A DNA stretch of 64,000 bases from Amycolatopsis cihanbeyliensis (GTDB lineage: Bacteria > Actinomycetota > Actinomycetes > Mycobacteriales > Pseudonocardiaceae), in assembly GCF_006715045.1 (NCBI RefSeq), contig NZ_VFML01000001.1, positions 4,370,501 through 4,434,500 on the forward strand, read 5' to 3'. Each line of letters starts with the position of its first letter. Within the stretch, counting starts at the first letter, position 1. Under the pieces are notes generated by a model. That model had not been told where the DNA came from. It searched no databases and saw nothing but the letters and a program-made list of their open reading frames with translations. Shown piece after piece: positions 1 to 8,806 of this stretch. Both the position numbers and the translations under genes were made by a program.

Positions 1-3000
1 GCGCACGGGATGCCGCGACGTTGTACCGCTGCACGTAGGTGTCGCGGGTCAGGGCGGCCATCCGGTGCTCGGGTTCCGGAGCCGCCACCATCGAAAGGAA
101 CATCACGTCCCGCTCGGATCCCTGGAAATCTGCCGAGTCGCCGCAGCGCAGGTTCCGCGCCGCCCACTCCTCCGGTGGCACCCGCGAGAGCAGTTCGGTC
201 TCGATGACCTTCGCCTGAGCCGTTCCCAGCAGCGAGATCACGCCGAAGGTGCGTCCGTCGTAGCGTGGATCGGCGATGCACTTCTCGATCTGGGTGACGA
301 TCGCTTCGACCTCGACCCGGTTGACCTTGTTCTTGGTGCCGCGCTGGTAGCCGTCCGCCAGGAAGACGGCCTTGACCGGTTCGAGCCGGTCGGCGCCGTA
401 CTGCCGGACCGGAATGAGCCGGATGCCATCCGGCTCGTAGGCCACCTGGTTGGAGAACCCGATGATCTCCGGCACGCACCGCCGATGCTCCACCAGGGTG
501 AGCCTGCCCCCGTACAGCATCTTGGCGTGATCGAACAGGCTGCGCTGCGGGTCCTGCCATGAGGCGAGGTAGCGATCGTCGGCAAGGTACTGCCTTGCCA
601 GATCGCGCAGCTGCTGCTGGTCGATGCCGACCGCCGACGGGGAGACCTGCTTGTCGTCGCCGATCACGACGATCTTGGGCGCGAGGTACTGCAGGAACAG
701 CGCCTCCAACCCGGCTTGCGAGGCCTCGTCCACTATCACCACGTCGAACATGTCCGGCTGGATGCGCAGCTGCTCGGCGATCCGGTAGATGGGCATGATC
801 CATACCGGGACCGCAGGCCGGCAGCGGTCCATCGCGTGCCGGATCTCCGCCCTGCGCTGCGCGGCATAGACACCGGTTCCCTTACCGAGGCGCCGGACCA
901 GCTGCGCGTACTGCTCGAGATCGGCTCGCGCCTGGCCGGTCAACCGTTCCGGCGCGACCGCGTGACTCCAGGCGCGGGTCGCGGACAGTTCCTCGACGTG
1001 GCGGCGAATCTGCTCCTCGGCCCGGTTGACCGCGGCCTGCAGCTCGTTGATGTCCTGCCCGCCCTGCCGCCGGATCCACGCGCCGGTCGTGGCCCACGCC
1101 CAGGCGTCCGCGAAGTCGGCCAGCCGCTCGGGCCATCGCGGGTCGTCGGCGGTCTCGGTGACCGCCTTGCCCAGCGCCGGGACCGCCGCGGAGATCGTGG
1201 CGGCGAGCTTGTTCCTGCGCAGACACAGTCGCTGCACCTCGGCGAGCCGCCCGATCCGCTGATGGGCGACGGCGTAGTCGTTGTGGTCGCGCCGCCGGAC
1301 AGCGTCGAGAAGGTGGTGCACGCAGCCGGCCGCGTTGTCCCACCGAGCCGCCTCGGCGGCGGTCTGGTCGATCTGGTGCAGTGGTTCGATCGCCGCGGCG
1401 CGGGCATCCCTGGCGGCGGCCGCGTCGACCAACCCGGCGTACTCCCGGACGGCTTCCAGGTCGTTCCAGTCCGGCCGGGGGAGCCCGGCCGTCGCGAGGT
1501 GTTGCTCCTCCTGCTCGAGCCGCTCGCCGAGGGCCAGTACCCTGCGCAGCTGCTGCGCCTCGGTGACATGCCACTGCAACCGTTCCGGCAGGGTGTCCTC
1601 GGCGGCGATGTGCATCCCGTCCGGCCACGCCTTCTCCAGCGCGGCGAGTATCCTGGTCGCGTCCACCCAGAGCAGGAAGGTCGATATCCGCTCGGCCGTG
1701 GTCGGCGCCAGCCCGTCCACCCGTACCTGGTCGAACAGCGGCTGCGCCTGCTTGACCTGCTTCGCGGTGAGCAGGCCGATCTTCGGGCTGCCGTCCGGGT
1801 TGGTCCTGATGGTGCCGCCACCGTCCAGATGAGCGCGGAGCTCCTCGGCCAGCGCCACGAGCGGTCCCGCCTCGCCCGTCATGCCGACATCGGCGAGCGA
1901 ACCGAGTTGATTGACGGGCGTCCGCGCCCGCTCGATCAGCTCGTGGATCGTGCCCTCGCGTGCCTGCCAGGTTCCGGCTCGGCCGGAACGGACGTCGGCC
2001 AGCGCGTCATTCAGCCAGGACTCCCGGCGCCGGGCCAGATCCGCCGCCTCATCGGCGAGGTCGTGCAGTCGCCGCCGCAACCGGTCCCGCCCGGCCGTGT
2101 CGAGCCGCCGGATCGCGTCGAAGGCGGCCGGGCTGCTCGGCTCACCGTGTTGCCGGTCGGCGGATTCCGCGCTTTGTGCGCTGGTCACCAGGTCAGCAAA
2201 CGTTTGCGGGTCCGGGACTGTGGACAGGTCGAGCAACCGCTTGCGTGACTCCGGTTCATCGGCCCGCAGCGTGCCGTCGGTCAGGTAGCCGTGCCATTCG
2301 ACGAGCTCGGCGCCGTGCACCGGGGCCGGCCCGGTGGCGGCGTCGTCGACATAACAGGCCAGCCAGCCGAACCGGTCCGCCTGTTCCTGGCGCTGCCGGG
2401 CGATCGCGGTCAGCGTGCCCCGGTAGCCCGCGTGCTCGTGCTCGATCACTTCGTGCTCACGCGCCGCCACCAGCTGCCGGTACAGCTCCGCGCGCCGTCG
2501 TCGGTACTGGTCGATCAGGTCGAGACATTCGTGGAGCGTTGCCGCGGCCTCGTGCGGATCGTGCTCGGCGGCGGCGGTGGCGATCCGGTCCACGGCCAGC
2601 TTCAGGTCAGACATGTCCTCGCGCGAGGTGCCGACCACGGCCACCGACAGCGGCTTGATCCGCTCCGGCAGTTTCTGCCGCACCTCCTTGAGCGCCCGGT
2701 CGGTGTGCGCGGTGACCAGTACGCGCTTGCCCTGGGCCAGGAGGTGGGACAGCAAGGCGGCGGCCATGTGCGTCTTGCCGGTGCCGGGCGGGCCCTGCAC
2801 CAGGGTCTGCGCGGTCGTGTCCACCTGGCGAAGAACACGCAGCTGGACCTCATTGACCGGCAATGGGAGGAACGGATCGTCGTCCACCGTCACCAGCGCA
2901 CCGTCCCCCGGTTCACCCTCGACTCGGGGGGTGTGGTTCGGGTCGATCAGCGGCAGCACCCCGTCCGGCACCATCCCGGCGGCGGAGAGCTGCCGGACGA

Positions 3001-3997
3001 CCGTCCGGAAGATCTCGACCAGGCCCTGCTGCGAGCGTTTGCGCAGGATGACCGCCGGGGCGAAGGTGGCGAGCGCGCGCCCGGAGGGGTCGGGCTGGGC
3101 GTCGGTCTCCCGGTACTGCCCGTCCGCGTCCAGGCTGTGCACGAGCCTGCGGACAAGTGGGGCGATCTCCGCCTGGTGCAGCGGATGCGCGGCGAACTGG
3201 CGGGCCTGCTCGCGCACCTCGTTGATGTGTGCCGTGTTGCTGACCAGGCTGGGTGCGAGCATGTCGAGTTCGACATCGAGCGACTCGATCGACTCGATAC
3301 GGATGACCGTGAGCCGCCCGGTGTCGTCGTCGAAGTGGATCGCTGCCTTGCAGCTGAGCAGGTGACGCTTCACCGGTGGGTGGCCGGTCGGGATCCAGCC
3401 GAGGCAGCCCGTTGCGACGATCAGTTCGAGTTCCTCGGGGTGGCTGGTGGCGTTGACATAGGTCGAGAACAGCGCGGCATACAGGTCGCGAACCGGCCGG
3501 TCGAGCAGTTCCTGTTCGGCCCATTCCTGCCATCGCGGCAGCCACCGGTCGAACTCTTCCCTGATCTCCGGCCGTTCCTCGACGGGCACCTCGCGCGCCA
3601 CCGCGATGTCGCTGCCCTCGCCGTCCGTGTCGTCCGTGTCCGGCATGAACTCGGTGACGGACGCGCGCAGCTCCGGTGCCGTAGCGGGGTCGTCCAACGG
3701 CCCGTTCAGCCAGGCGGACAGCGGCTGCTCGGGATCCGGAGGTTCCACTCGGGGAATTCGATCGACGGTCAGCACCGGCTGTTCCGGTTCCGGGTCTGGG
3801 GAGCGATATGCGGTCGTCACGGCGGGATGCTCGGGAGCGTCGGCCAGCCACAGCACCGAGCCGTTCCGGTTGTAGGCCTCGACGCTCTGCGGTGGGCTGC
3901 TCTTCAGTTCCTGCGCTCGAGCAAGGAAATCGAACAGGCGTTTCGCCTGGTCGACTCGCGGATCGGTGGCCGCATCCTCATATCCCGCTGAACTCAC
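1..3997 (-). CDS. Large SF1 (UPF1/DNA2-type) helicase, C-terminus outside window
   Basis: Nucleic-acid helicase/ATPase whose N-terminal 1,332 residues are in the window; it reads off the left edge. Start GTG at 3997 follows a GGGAG ribosome site. Walker A GPPGTGKT lies near residue 400 and the Walker B/motif II VIVDEASQAG near residue 1087, followed by GDDKQVSP (motif III). FQGSERD (motif V) and the edge sequence NVAASRA (motif VI region) follow. About 680 residues separate Walker A and B, far more than the helicase core needs; much of this is charged and helical, probably coiled coil. The order of motifs fits DNA2/NAM7 (AAA_11/AAA_12) helicases. Such actinobacterial proteins often end in a nuclease-like domain, which cannot be checked here. 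It stands alone, separated from the amidase operon by a repeat-bearing gap. Substrate and role are unknown. Confidence 0.85.
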   Translation of the reverse strand, partial: MSSAGYEDAATDPRVDQAKRLFDFLARAQELKSSPPQSVEAYNRNGSVLWLADAPEHPAVTTAYRSPDPEPEQPVLTVDRIPRVEPPDPEQPLSAWLNGPLDDPATAPELRASVTEFMPDTDDTDGEGSDIAVAREVPVEERPEIREEFDRWLPRWQEWAEQELLDRPVRDLYAALFSTYVNATSHPEELELIVATGCLGWIPTGHPPVKRHLLSCKAAIHFDDDTGRLTVIRIESIESLDVELDMLAPSLVSNTAHINEVREQARQFAAHPLHQAEIAPLVRRLVHSLDADGQYRETDAQPDPSGRALATFAPAVILRKRSQQGLVEIFRTVVRQLSAAGMVPDGVLPLIDPNHTPRVEGEPGDGALVTVDDDPFLPLPVNEVQLRVLRQVDTTAQTLVQGPPGTGKTHMAAALLSHLLAQGKRVLVTAHTDRALKEVRQKLPERIKPLSVAVVGTSREDMSDLKLAVDRIATAAAEHDPHEAAATLHECLDLIDQYRRRRAELYRQLVAAREHEVIEHEHAGYRGTLTAIARQRQEQADRFGWLACYVDDAATGPAPVHGAELVEWHGYLTDGTLRADEPESRKRLLDLSTVPDPQTFADLVTSAQSAESADRQHGEPSSPAAFDAIRRLDTAGRDRLRRRLHDLADEAADLARRRESWLNDALADVRSGRAGTWQAREGTIHELIERARTPVNQLGSLADVGMTGEAGPLVALAEELRAHLDGGGTIRTNPDGSPKIGLLTAKQVKQAQPLFDQVRVDGLAPTTAERISTFLLWVDATRILAALEKAWPDGMHIAAEDTLPERLQWHVTEAQQLRRVLALGERLEQEEQHLATAGLPRPDWNDLEAVREYAGLVDAAAARDARAAAIEPLHQIDQTAAEAARWDNAAGCVHHLLDAVRRRDHNDYAVAHQRIGRLAEVQRLCLRRNKLAATISAAVPALGKAVTETADDPRWPERLADFADAWAWATTGAWIRRQGGQDINELQAAVNRAEEQIRRHVEELSATRAWSHAVAPERLTGQARADLEQYAQLVRRLGKGTGVYAAQRRAEIRHAMDRCRPAVPVWIMPIYRIAEQLRIQPDMFDVVIVDEASQAGLEALFLQYLAPKIVVIGDDKQVSPSAVGIDQQQLRDLARQYLADDRYLASWQDPQRSLFDHAKMLYGGRLTLVEHRRCVPEIIGFSNQVAYEPDGIRLIPVRQYGADRLEPVKAVFLADGYQRGTKNKVNRVEVEAIVTQIEKCIADPRYDGRTFGVISLLGTAQAKVIETELLSRVPPEEWAARNLRCGDSADFQGSERDVMFLSMVAAPEPEHRMAALTRDTYVQRYNVAASRA

Positions 3998-4181
3998 TGA
4001 CTACTCCCAAGGTTCCTGCCCACCGGGCTCGGCGTGCCCGGTACCGCCCGTCTTTGCTATTTCGGCGTGTGCCGCCGAGTGTTACGGACAGAAACCTTCG
4101 AGTTTCGCAGCTTGTTGTTGGCGAATAGGCAACCACAACGAATGGGTGTACCCGGTCCTCGAGTGGCCCACCCGCTTCCGG

Positions 4182-4264
4182 GCCCTGAACGCCACGTTCC
4201 GGACCTCAGACGTCTCAATGGCCACGTTCGGGGCATTCAGCGTCTCGAAAGTGGCGTTCAGGGC
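4182..4264. repeat. Intergenic inverted/tandem repeat after amiB
   Basis: A perfect 14-bp inverted repeat, gccctgaacgccac (4182-4195) and its complement (4251-4264), encloses degenerate units of about 30 bp that share ggccacgttc and the words tcagacgtctc / tcagcgtctcg. The right arm overlaps the amiB stop codon. It may act as a transcript-end structure for the amidase operon, or be a copy of a dispersed genomic repeat. The rest of the 260-bp gap (3998-4257) shows no gene. Confidence 0.6.
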
Positions 4265-5343
4265 TTTGCCGGGGACGTACTGGCGGTGACCTGGCCGCCC
4301 GCGGTGGTGGCGTGCACGTGCAGGGGGGTGGCGGTGCGGCCGCGGGCGCGCAGGATGGCGGTGGCCACCGGTTCGGCGAGGATGGTGCGCAGGGCGCGGC
4401 GCAGGCCGCGGGCACCGTAGACCGGGTCGAAGCCGGTCTCGGTGAGCAGGGCGGCGACCCCGTCGTCCACCTCGAGGTCCACCGAGCGGCGGCGGAGGCG
4501 AGTTCGGAGCAGGTCGATTTCCAGGCGGGTGATCCGTTCCGCCGTGGCGGTGTCCAGTTCGGTGAACACAACGGTTTCGTCGATCCGGTTGAGGAACTCG
4601 GGTTCGAAGAACTCGCGGACGGCGGTGTCCAGGGTGACCTGGTTGCCGCGTGCGGCGAGGCGGGTCGCCAGCGGCCCGGCGAGGCGGCGCCAGCGGGAGG
4701 CCCGGCGGCGGGCCAGTTCGGCGGAGCCCAGGTTGGAGGTGAGGAAGACGAAACTGTTCCGAAAGGAGATGGTCTGCTGCCCGTTGGCCAGCCGGAGCCT
4801 GCCGTTGTCCAGTACGTGCAGCAGGGCGCGCAGCACGGTGGGATGCGCCTTCTCCACCTCGTCGAACAGGACGATTCCCGGCGTGTACGGGTCTCCCTCT
4901 ATTGTGGAGCGATCGAAGACGCTGTAGGCCTCCTTGCTGCCCGCGTAACCGGGTGGCGCTCCGGTGAACGAGGCCGCGTAGTGCTCCTGGGCCAGCGAGC
5001 TCATGTCCACCCGGCACAGATCGTCCGGCCCGGAACGCAGCTCGGCCGCGATCTGGCGGACCAGTTCTGTCTTCCCGACCCCGGTCGGGCCGACGAGCAG
5101 CAGGTTGGCCAGCGGGCGACCGGGGTCGGTGACGCCCGCGGTCGCCAGCGTCAGCGCCCGGACGGCGCTGTGCACGGCGGGGGACTGGCCCAGTATCCGC
5201 GCGCCGAGGCGTTCGGTCAGCGTGTCCGGATCGAAGGTGGCCGGTGACTGCCGCTCAGGGTCGGCAGTCACCGGCGGGGAGCCGTCCTGCCGAGCATGCC
5301 TGCGACGGTTCTGGTCGTGGTACATGTCGGTCAGGTACGGCAT
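4258..5343 (-). CDS. amiB: AmiB-like AAA+ ATPase (ClpA/B D2-type) of the amidase operon
   Basis: A 361-residue AAA+ ATPase with a single ClpB/ClpA-type second ATPase domain. Walker A GPTGVGKT lies near residue 92, Walker B is IVLFDEVEKAHP, sensor 1 is FLTSNLG, the arginine-finger region is FLNRID and sensor 2 is GARGLRRAL. There is no Clp N-domain or ClpP-binding loop. Start ATG 5343 follows GAGGAAAGG; upstream in-frame codons lie in the intergenic region. It is the last gene of amiC-amiS-amiE-amiB, 26 bp after amiE. In Pseudomonas aeruginosa the amidase operon also contains a ClpB-like ATPase, AmiB, of about 370 residues, and length and context match. Its role in amide uptake or amidase folding is not settled, so the name rests on synteny. 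Confidence 0.85.
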   Translation of the reverse strand: MPYLTDMYHDQNRRRHARQDGSPPVTADPERQSPATFDPDTLTERLGARILGQSPAVHSAVRALTLATAGVTDPGRPLANLLLVGPTGVGKTELVRQIAAELRSGPDDLCRVDMSSLAQEHYAASFTGAPPGYAGSKEAYSVFDRSTIEGDPYTPGIVLFDEVEKAHPTVLRALLHVLDNGRLRLANGQQTISFRNSFVFLTSNLGSAELARRRASRWRRLAGPLATRLAARGNQVTLDTAVREFFEPEFLNRIDETVVFTELDTATAERITRLEIDLLRTRLRRRSVDLEVDDGVAALLTETGFDPVYGARGLRRALRTILAEPVATAILRARGRTATPLHVHATTAGGQVTASTSPAKP

Positions 5344-5369
5344 GGAATTCCTTTCCTCGCGGGGGACTG

Positions 5370-6407
5370 TCAGGCCTGCATCGTCTTTTCCACCGGAAGG
5401 TCGCCGACCTGGCAGTCCGCGACTCCGACGGTGCTCCTGGTGATGGCCTCCACGTTCTCCTGCGCCTTGGTGGCGTCGGTGACCCACTGCTTGTAGAACT
5501 CGAACGGGCAGTCGGCCACGCCCTTGTCGCCGTCACCCGCGGCGTGCACGCCCGAGTAGCCGCGGTGCAGCAGCTTGAATAGGTGGTTCTGGGACTGGTC
5601 GTTCTCCCGCGCGTCCCGGATCGCCGACAGCGAGATCTGCGCGTACTGGATGCCGTACTCCTCCTCGCCGGTCTCGCCGAGCGTGCGGCCGTCGAAGCCG
5701 ATGATCGCGGAGTGGCCGAAGTAGGAGTACACGCCGTCGAAGCCGGCCGCGTTCGCCACCGCCACGTAGCAGTTGTTCGCCCACGCCATCGACTTCGCCA
5801 TCAGCACCTGCTGCTCCTTCGCCGGGTACATGTAACCCTGGCAGCGGACGATCAACTCGGCGCCCTTCATCGCGCAGTCCCGCCAGATCTCCGGGTAGTT
5901 GCCGTCATCGCAGATGATCAGCGAGACCTTCATGCCCTTCGGCCCGTCGGAGACATACGTGGTGTCCCCTGGGTACCAGCCCTCGATCGGGCACCAGGGC
6001 AGGATCTTGCGGTACTTCTGCACGATCTCGCCGTGGTTGTTGATCAGGATCAGCGTGTTGTACGGAGGCTTGTGCGGGTGGTCCTCGTGCTGCTCACCGG
6101 TGATCGAGAAGATGCCCCAGGTGTCCGCCTCGCGGCAGGCAGCGCTGAAGATCTCGGTCTCCTCGCCCGGAACGGTGGCCGCGGTCGCGAACATCTCGTC
6201 CGGGTCGTACATGATGCCCTGGGTCGAGTACTCCGGGAACACCACCAGGTCCATCCCCGGCAGCCCGGTCTTCATCCCGACCACCATGTCGGCGATCTTG
6301 CGCGCGTTCTCCAGCACCTCGGGCTTGGTGTGCAGCCGCGGCATCTTGTAGTTCACCACCGCGACGCCGACGGTGTCGGGGCTGGCCGAAATATCACCGT
6401 GTCGCAT
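5370..6407 (-). CDS. amiE: Aliphatic amidase (acylamide amidohydrolase)
   Basis: Hydrolyses short aliphatic amides to the carboxylic acid and ammonia in the cytoplasm (nitrilase superfamily). It is 345 residues long against 346 for Pseudomonas AmiE, with very high similarity along its whole length, beginning MRHGDIS. The catalytic Glu59 (VVFPEY), Lys134 (KYRKI) and Cys166 (IICDDGNY) are all present at the expected positions. Two tandem ATGs occur; 6407 is preferred because AGGAG is 5 nt away, against 2 nt for 6410. It lies between amiS and amiB, 46 bp after amiS, so it is probably expressed from the amiC promoter. Nothing is truncated or missing. Confidence 0.97.
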   Translation of the reverse strand: MRHGDISASPDTVGVAVVNYKMPRLHTKPEVLENARKIADMVVGMKTGLPGMDLVVFPEYSTQGIMYDPDEMFATAATVPGEETEIFSAACREADTWGIFSITGEQHEDHPHKPPYNTLILINNHGEIVQKYRKILPWCPIEGWYPGDTTYVSDGPKGMKVSLIICDDGNYPEIWRDCAMKGAELIVRCQGYMYPAKEQQVLMAKSMAWANNCYVAVANAAGFDGVYSYFGHSAIIGFDGRTLGETGEEEYGIQYAQISLSAIRDARENDQSQNHLFKLLHRGYSGVHAAGDGDKGVADCPFEFYKQWVTDATKAQENVEAITRSTVGVADCQVGDLPVEKTMQA

Positions 6408-6453
6408 CATTTCTCCTTTGGTTGAGCTGGGTTGAGCGAACTGGAACCTTGCT

Positions 6454-7068
6454 TCACGCGGTCGCGGTCGCGGCCTGGGTCGCACGCTCGCGGGAGAGCA
6501 GCGCGGCCGTGGCCACCAGTACGACGCCGATGCCGGCGGCGAGCAGCGCGGTCGGCCCGTCCGAGGTGTACGCGCCGGTCATGGCCAGGAACGCGGGCAC
6601 CGAGCAGGTCGGCTGGCTGAGCAGCACGACCGCCCAGCCGGTGAACCTCGTCAGTCCGGTCATGCCAAGGCCGAGCACCAGGAAGAACAGCGACCACAGC
6701 AGGGCCCAGGCGAGCCAGATGACGCCGAAAACCGGATCGCCCTGGCGCCAGAACGAGATGCCCGCGTACACCACGGCCGCACCGGCCACGAACAGCGAGA
6801 ACCAGCCGACGCCCTCGGGTTCGAGGTTGGCCAGGTTGGCGATCCCGACATAGAGATACGTGAAACCGAACAGGTACAGGCCGGAGGCGCCGAGGATGGC
6901 GTCCGTGTCGCCGCCGGCCTGGATGATCAGCACGGTAGGGGTGACGCACTGGAGGGCGCCGACAAACAGGTTCAGCGGCCCCGCCGAGCGGGTGGGCACC
7001 TTGCCCAGCAACATCAGGCCGTTCACCAGCAACACCGCGCCGACGTAGAGCAGACCCACGTTGTTCAT
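6454..7068 (-). CDS. amiS: AmiS/UreI-family amide channel
   Basis: Small integral membrane protein of 204 residues with six predicted helices, of the AmiS/UreI family of proton-gated urea and amide channels. It begins [19 protein letters not shown] and has the family pattern of Gly-rich helices with Trp residues near membrane edges ([11 protein letters not shown]). It should let short amides cross the cytoplasmic membrane to the amidase. It sits 92 bp downstream of amiC and directly upstream of amiE. The C-terminal tail is Ala/Thr-rich. Confidence 0.92.
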   Translation of the reverse strand: MNNVGLLYVGAVLLVNGLMLLGKVPTRSAGPLNLFVGALQCVTPTVLIIQAGGDTDAILGASGLYLFGFTYLYVGIANLANLEPEGVGWFSLFVAGAAVVYAGISFWRQGDPVFGVIWLAWALLWSLFFLVLGLGMTGLTRFTGWAVVLLSQPTCSVPAFLAMTGAYTSDGPTALLAAGIGVVLVATAALLSRERATQAATATA

Positions 7069-7160
7069 CGGGCGCCTCCGATTAGGATCGGATGGAATAA
7101 TTTCAGATGAAAGTAATTCGACAGGAGGGTGGCGTCAAGAGGTTCCGCCGACGCGGTCGT

Positions 7161-8237
7161 TCAGAGCCGGGTGATGACGTCGAAGTCGTAGCCGTCCGCG
7201 ATGGCGAGGTGAACGTGCTGGCTGGCCTGCTGGCCGTGGAACTCCACGGTGCCGCGCGGACCGTGATAGGCGACGCCGTCGATCGCCGCGTTCAACTCGG
7301 GCAGGTCCGCGGTTCCCGCTCGGCGAGTGAGGCTTGCCAGGGTGTGTAATCCTTCGTAGCAGGACTCGGCCGCGTTGTTCAGCGCCGGCGCGCTCGGCCC
7401 GTGCAGGCCGACATACCTGCCGAGAAGGTCCAGCGCGTCGGCGCTGACAAGGGAGCGGAAGTACGCGGCCGAGACGAACAGGTTCCCCGTCGCCGAATGC
7501 CCGCTGGCGAGCAGCATGTTCTCCTCCATCAGCGGGCTGAACCGCAGCAGCCGCTCGTGCAGCCCGCGCCGGGCGAACTCGCGGTTGAACTCCACCGCGT
7601 CGTGCCCGACCAGCAGCATCAGCACCCCGTCGCACGGGGTCGCCTCCACCCTGCGTACCAGCCGGGTCATATCGCCCGCGCCGAGACCGACGAAGGCCTC
7701 GCCCGCGATATCGAGGTCGAGCTCGTGGGCGAACTGGCGGACCGCCGCGGTGGAGACATGGGGCCACACGTAGTCGTCGCCGACGACGAACCAGCGTCGC
7801 GCGCCGAGATTGTCCCGCAGCCAGCGCAGCGCGGGCGCGACCTGCATCCGTGGGGTCTCACCCGAGCAGAAGATGCCCGGCCTGCGTTCGCCGCCCTCGT
7901 AGAGGGACGAGTACACGTACGGGACGCGATCGGCGAGTACCGGCGCGAGTGCGTTGCGTACCGAGGAGATATGCCAACCACTCACGGCGTCCACCCGGCC
8001 ACGGTCGATGAGGTCGCGCAGTTCGCCCGCGATCGCCTGCGGTGCCGCGCCGCCGTCCAGGACCTCGACCCGGACCTCTCGACCAAGGATGCCGCCCTCG
8101 GCGTTGATCTCGTGCGCGGCGAGCTCCGTGATCGCCTCGCAGGACGGCCCGAACAGTCCTGCTGGCCCCTGTAGGGGGATCACCATCGCGACATTCCAGA
8201 TGTCGCGGCGGCTTCCGGCGGCGACACCGAATGCCAT
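7161..8237 (-). CDS. amiC: AmiC-like amide-binding sensor protein
   Basis: A 358-residue periplasmic-binding-protein fold (type I, urea/branched-chain amide class). It starts MAFGVAAGSRRDIWNVAMVIPLQGPAGLFG with no signal peptide or lipobox, so it is cytoplasmic like Pseudomonas AmiC rather than a transporter subunit. Residues such as GPSCEAITELAAHEINAEGG and VGDDYVWPH fit the amide-binding family. Start ATG 8237 has GGAG 5 nt upstream. It is the first gene of the amidase operon, divergent from a MarR gene 104 bp away. In Pseudomonas AmiC holds the antiterminator AmiR in check until an amide binds. No AmiR is encoded here, so how this protein signals is open. Confidence 0.88.
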   Translation of the reverse strand: MAFGVAAGSRRDIWNVAMVIPLQGPAGLFGPSCEAITELAAHEINAEGGILGREVRVEVLDGGAAPQAIAGELRDLIDRGRVDAVSGWHISSVRNALAPVLADRVPYVYSSLYEGGERRPGIFCSGETPRMQVAPALRWLRDNLGARRWFVVGDDYVWPHVSTAAVRQFAHELDLDIAGEAFVGLGAGDMTRLVRRVEATPCDGVLMLLVGHDAVEFNREFARRGLHERLLRFSPLMEENMLLASGHSATGNLFVSAAYFRSLVSADALDLLGRYVGLHGPSAPALNNAAESCYEGLHTLASLTRRAGTADLPELNAAIDGVAYHGPRGTVEFHGQQASQHVHLAIADGYDFDVITRL

Positions 8238-8340
8238 GGGGTCTCCGCGAGGTCCGTGTTACGGCATGGTGGACTTTCTTTCACCTGGAAGTCTTACAAT
8301 CGGCTGAGGTTTCCGCAAGTGGGAGGACGGGCGGCACGAA
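8238..8340. promoter_or_regulatory. Divergent control region, amiC / marR
   Basis: 103 bp between the divergent amidase operon and the MarR gene. It is locally AT-rich (around 8270-8300), as expected for promoters and a MarR operator, but I see no clean palindrome or strong -35/-10 pair. Confidence 0.5.
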
Positions 8341-8772
8341 ATGCGTGAGGACAGCGCTACCGAGAGTCAGAGCACCTCCGCCGGCGAGCCATTGATCCGG
8401 GTGCTCACCAGGGCGGCACGGGTGGTCACCGTCCGGGTGGAACAACTGCTCAAACCGGAGGGCTTCGGCCTGGACCAGTGGCTGGTGGTCGAGGCGCTGG
8501 CCGAGCGGAGCGGGCTGTCCATGGCCGACCTCGCCGCCCGGACGATGGTCACCGGCCCGACCCTGACCAGGGTGGTCGACAAGCTGGTGTCGAACGCGGT
8601 GGTCTACCGCGAGGTGGACGAGGAGGACCGTCGCCGGGTGCGGGTGTATCTCAGCCCCCGCGGGCGCGCCGCGTACAAACGGATCGCGGCGAAGATCGGC
8701 AAGGTGGAGCGCGAGCTGCTCGGCCAGGCCGACACCAGCAGCATCATCTCCTTCCTCACCACCCTGACCTAG
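8341..8772 (+). CDS. MarR-family transcriptional regulator
   Basis: A 143-residue winged-helix protein of the MarR family. The recognition region is LSMADLAARTMVTGPTLTRVVDKLV and the wing is DEEDRRRVRVYLSPRG, both typical. It probably forms a dimer and binds the 103-bp region it shares with amiC, repressing the amidase operon until an amide or related ligand is present. That target is inferred only from the divergent arrangement. It is convergent with the PucR-type gene that follows, with 34 bp between them. Confidence 0.9.
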   Translation: MREDSATESQSTSAGEPLIRVLTRAARVVTVRVEQLLKPEGFGLDQWLVVEALAERSGLSMADLAARTMVTGPTLTRVVDKLVSNAVVYREVDEEDRRRVRVYLSPRGRAAYKRIAAKIGKVERELLGQADTSSIISFLTTLT

Positions 8773-8806
8773 CAACCCACTCCTTCGATCGTCACTCGGA
8801 GCGTTG

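Noticed and set aside
716..3991. Long open frames on the plus strand opposite the helicase
   Set aside because: They are antisense to a gene with complete helicase motifs, and are open only because of GC-rich codon bias.
4082..5017. Alternative minus-strand frame over amiB
   Set aside because: Arg/Pro-rich shadow of the AAA+ frame with no domain.
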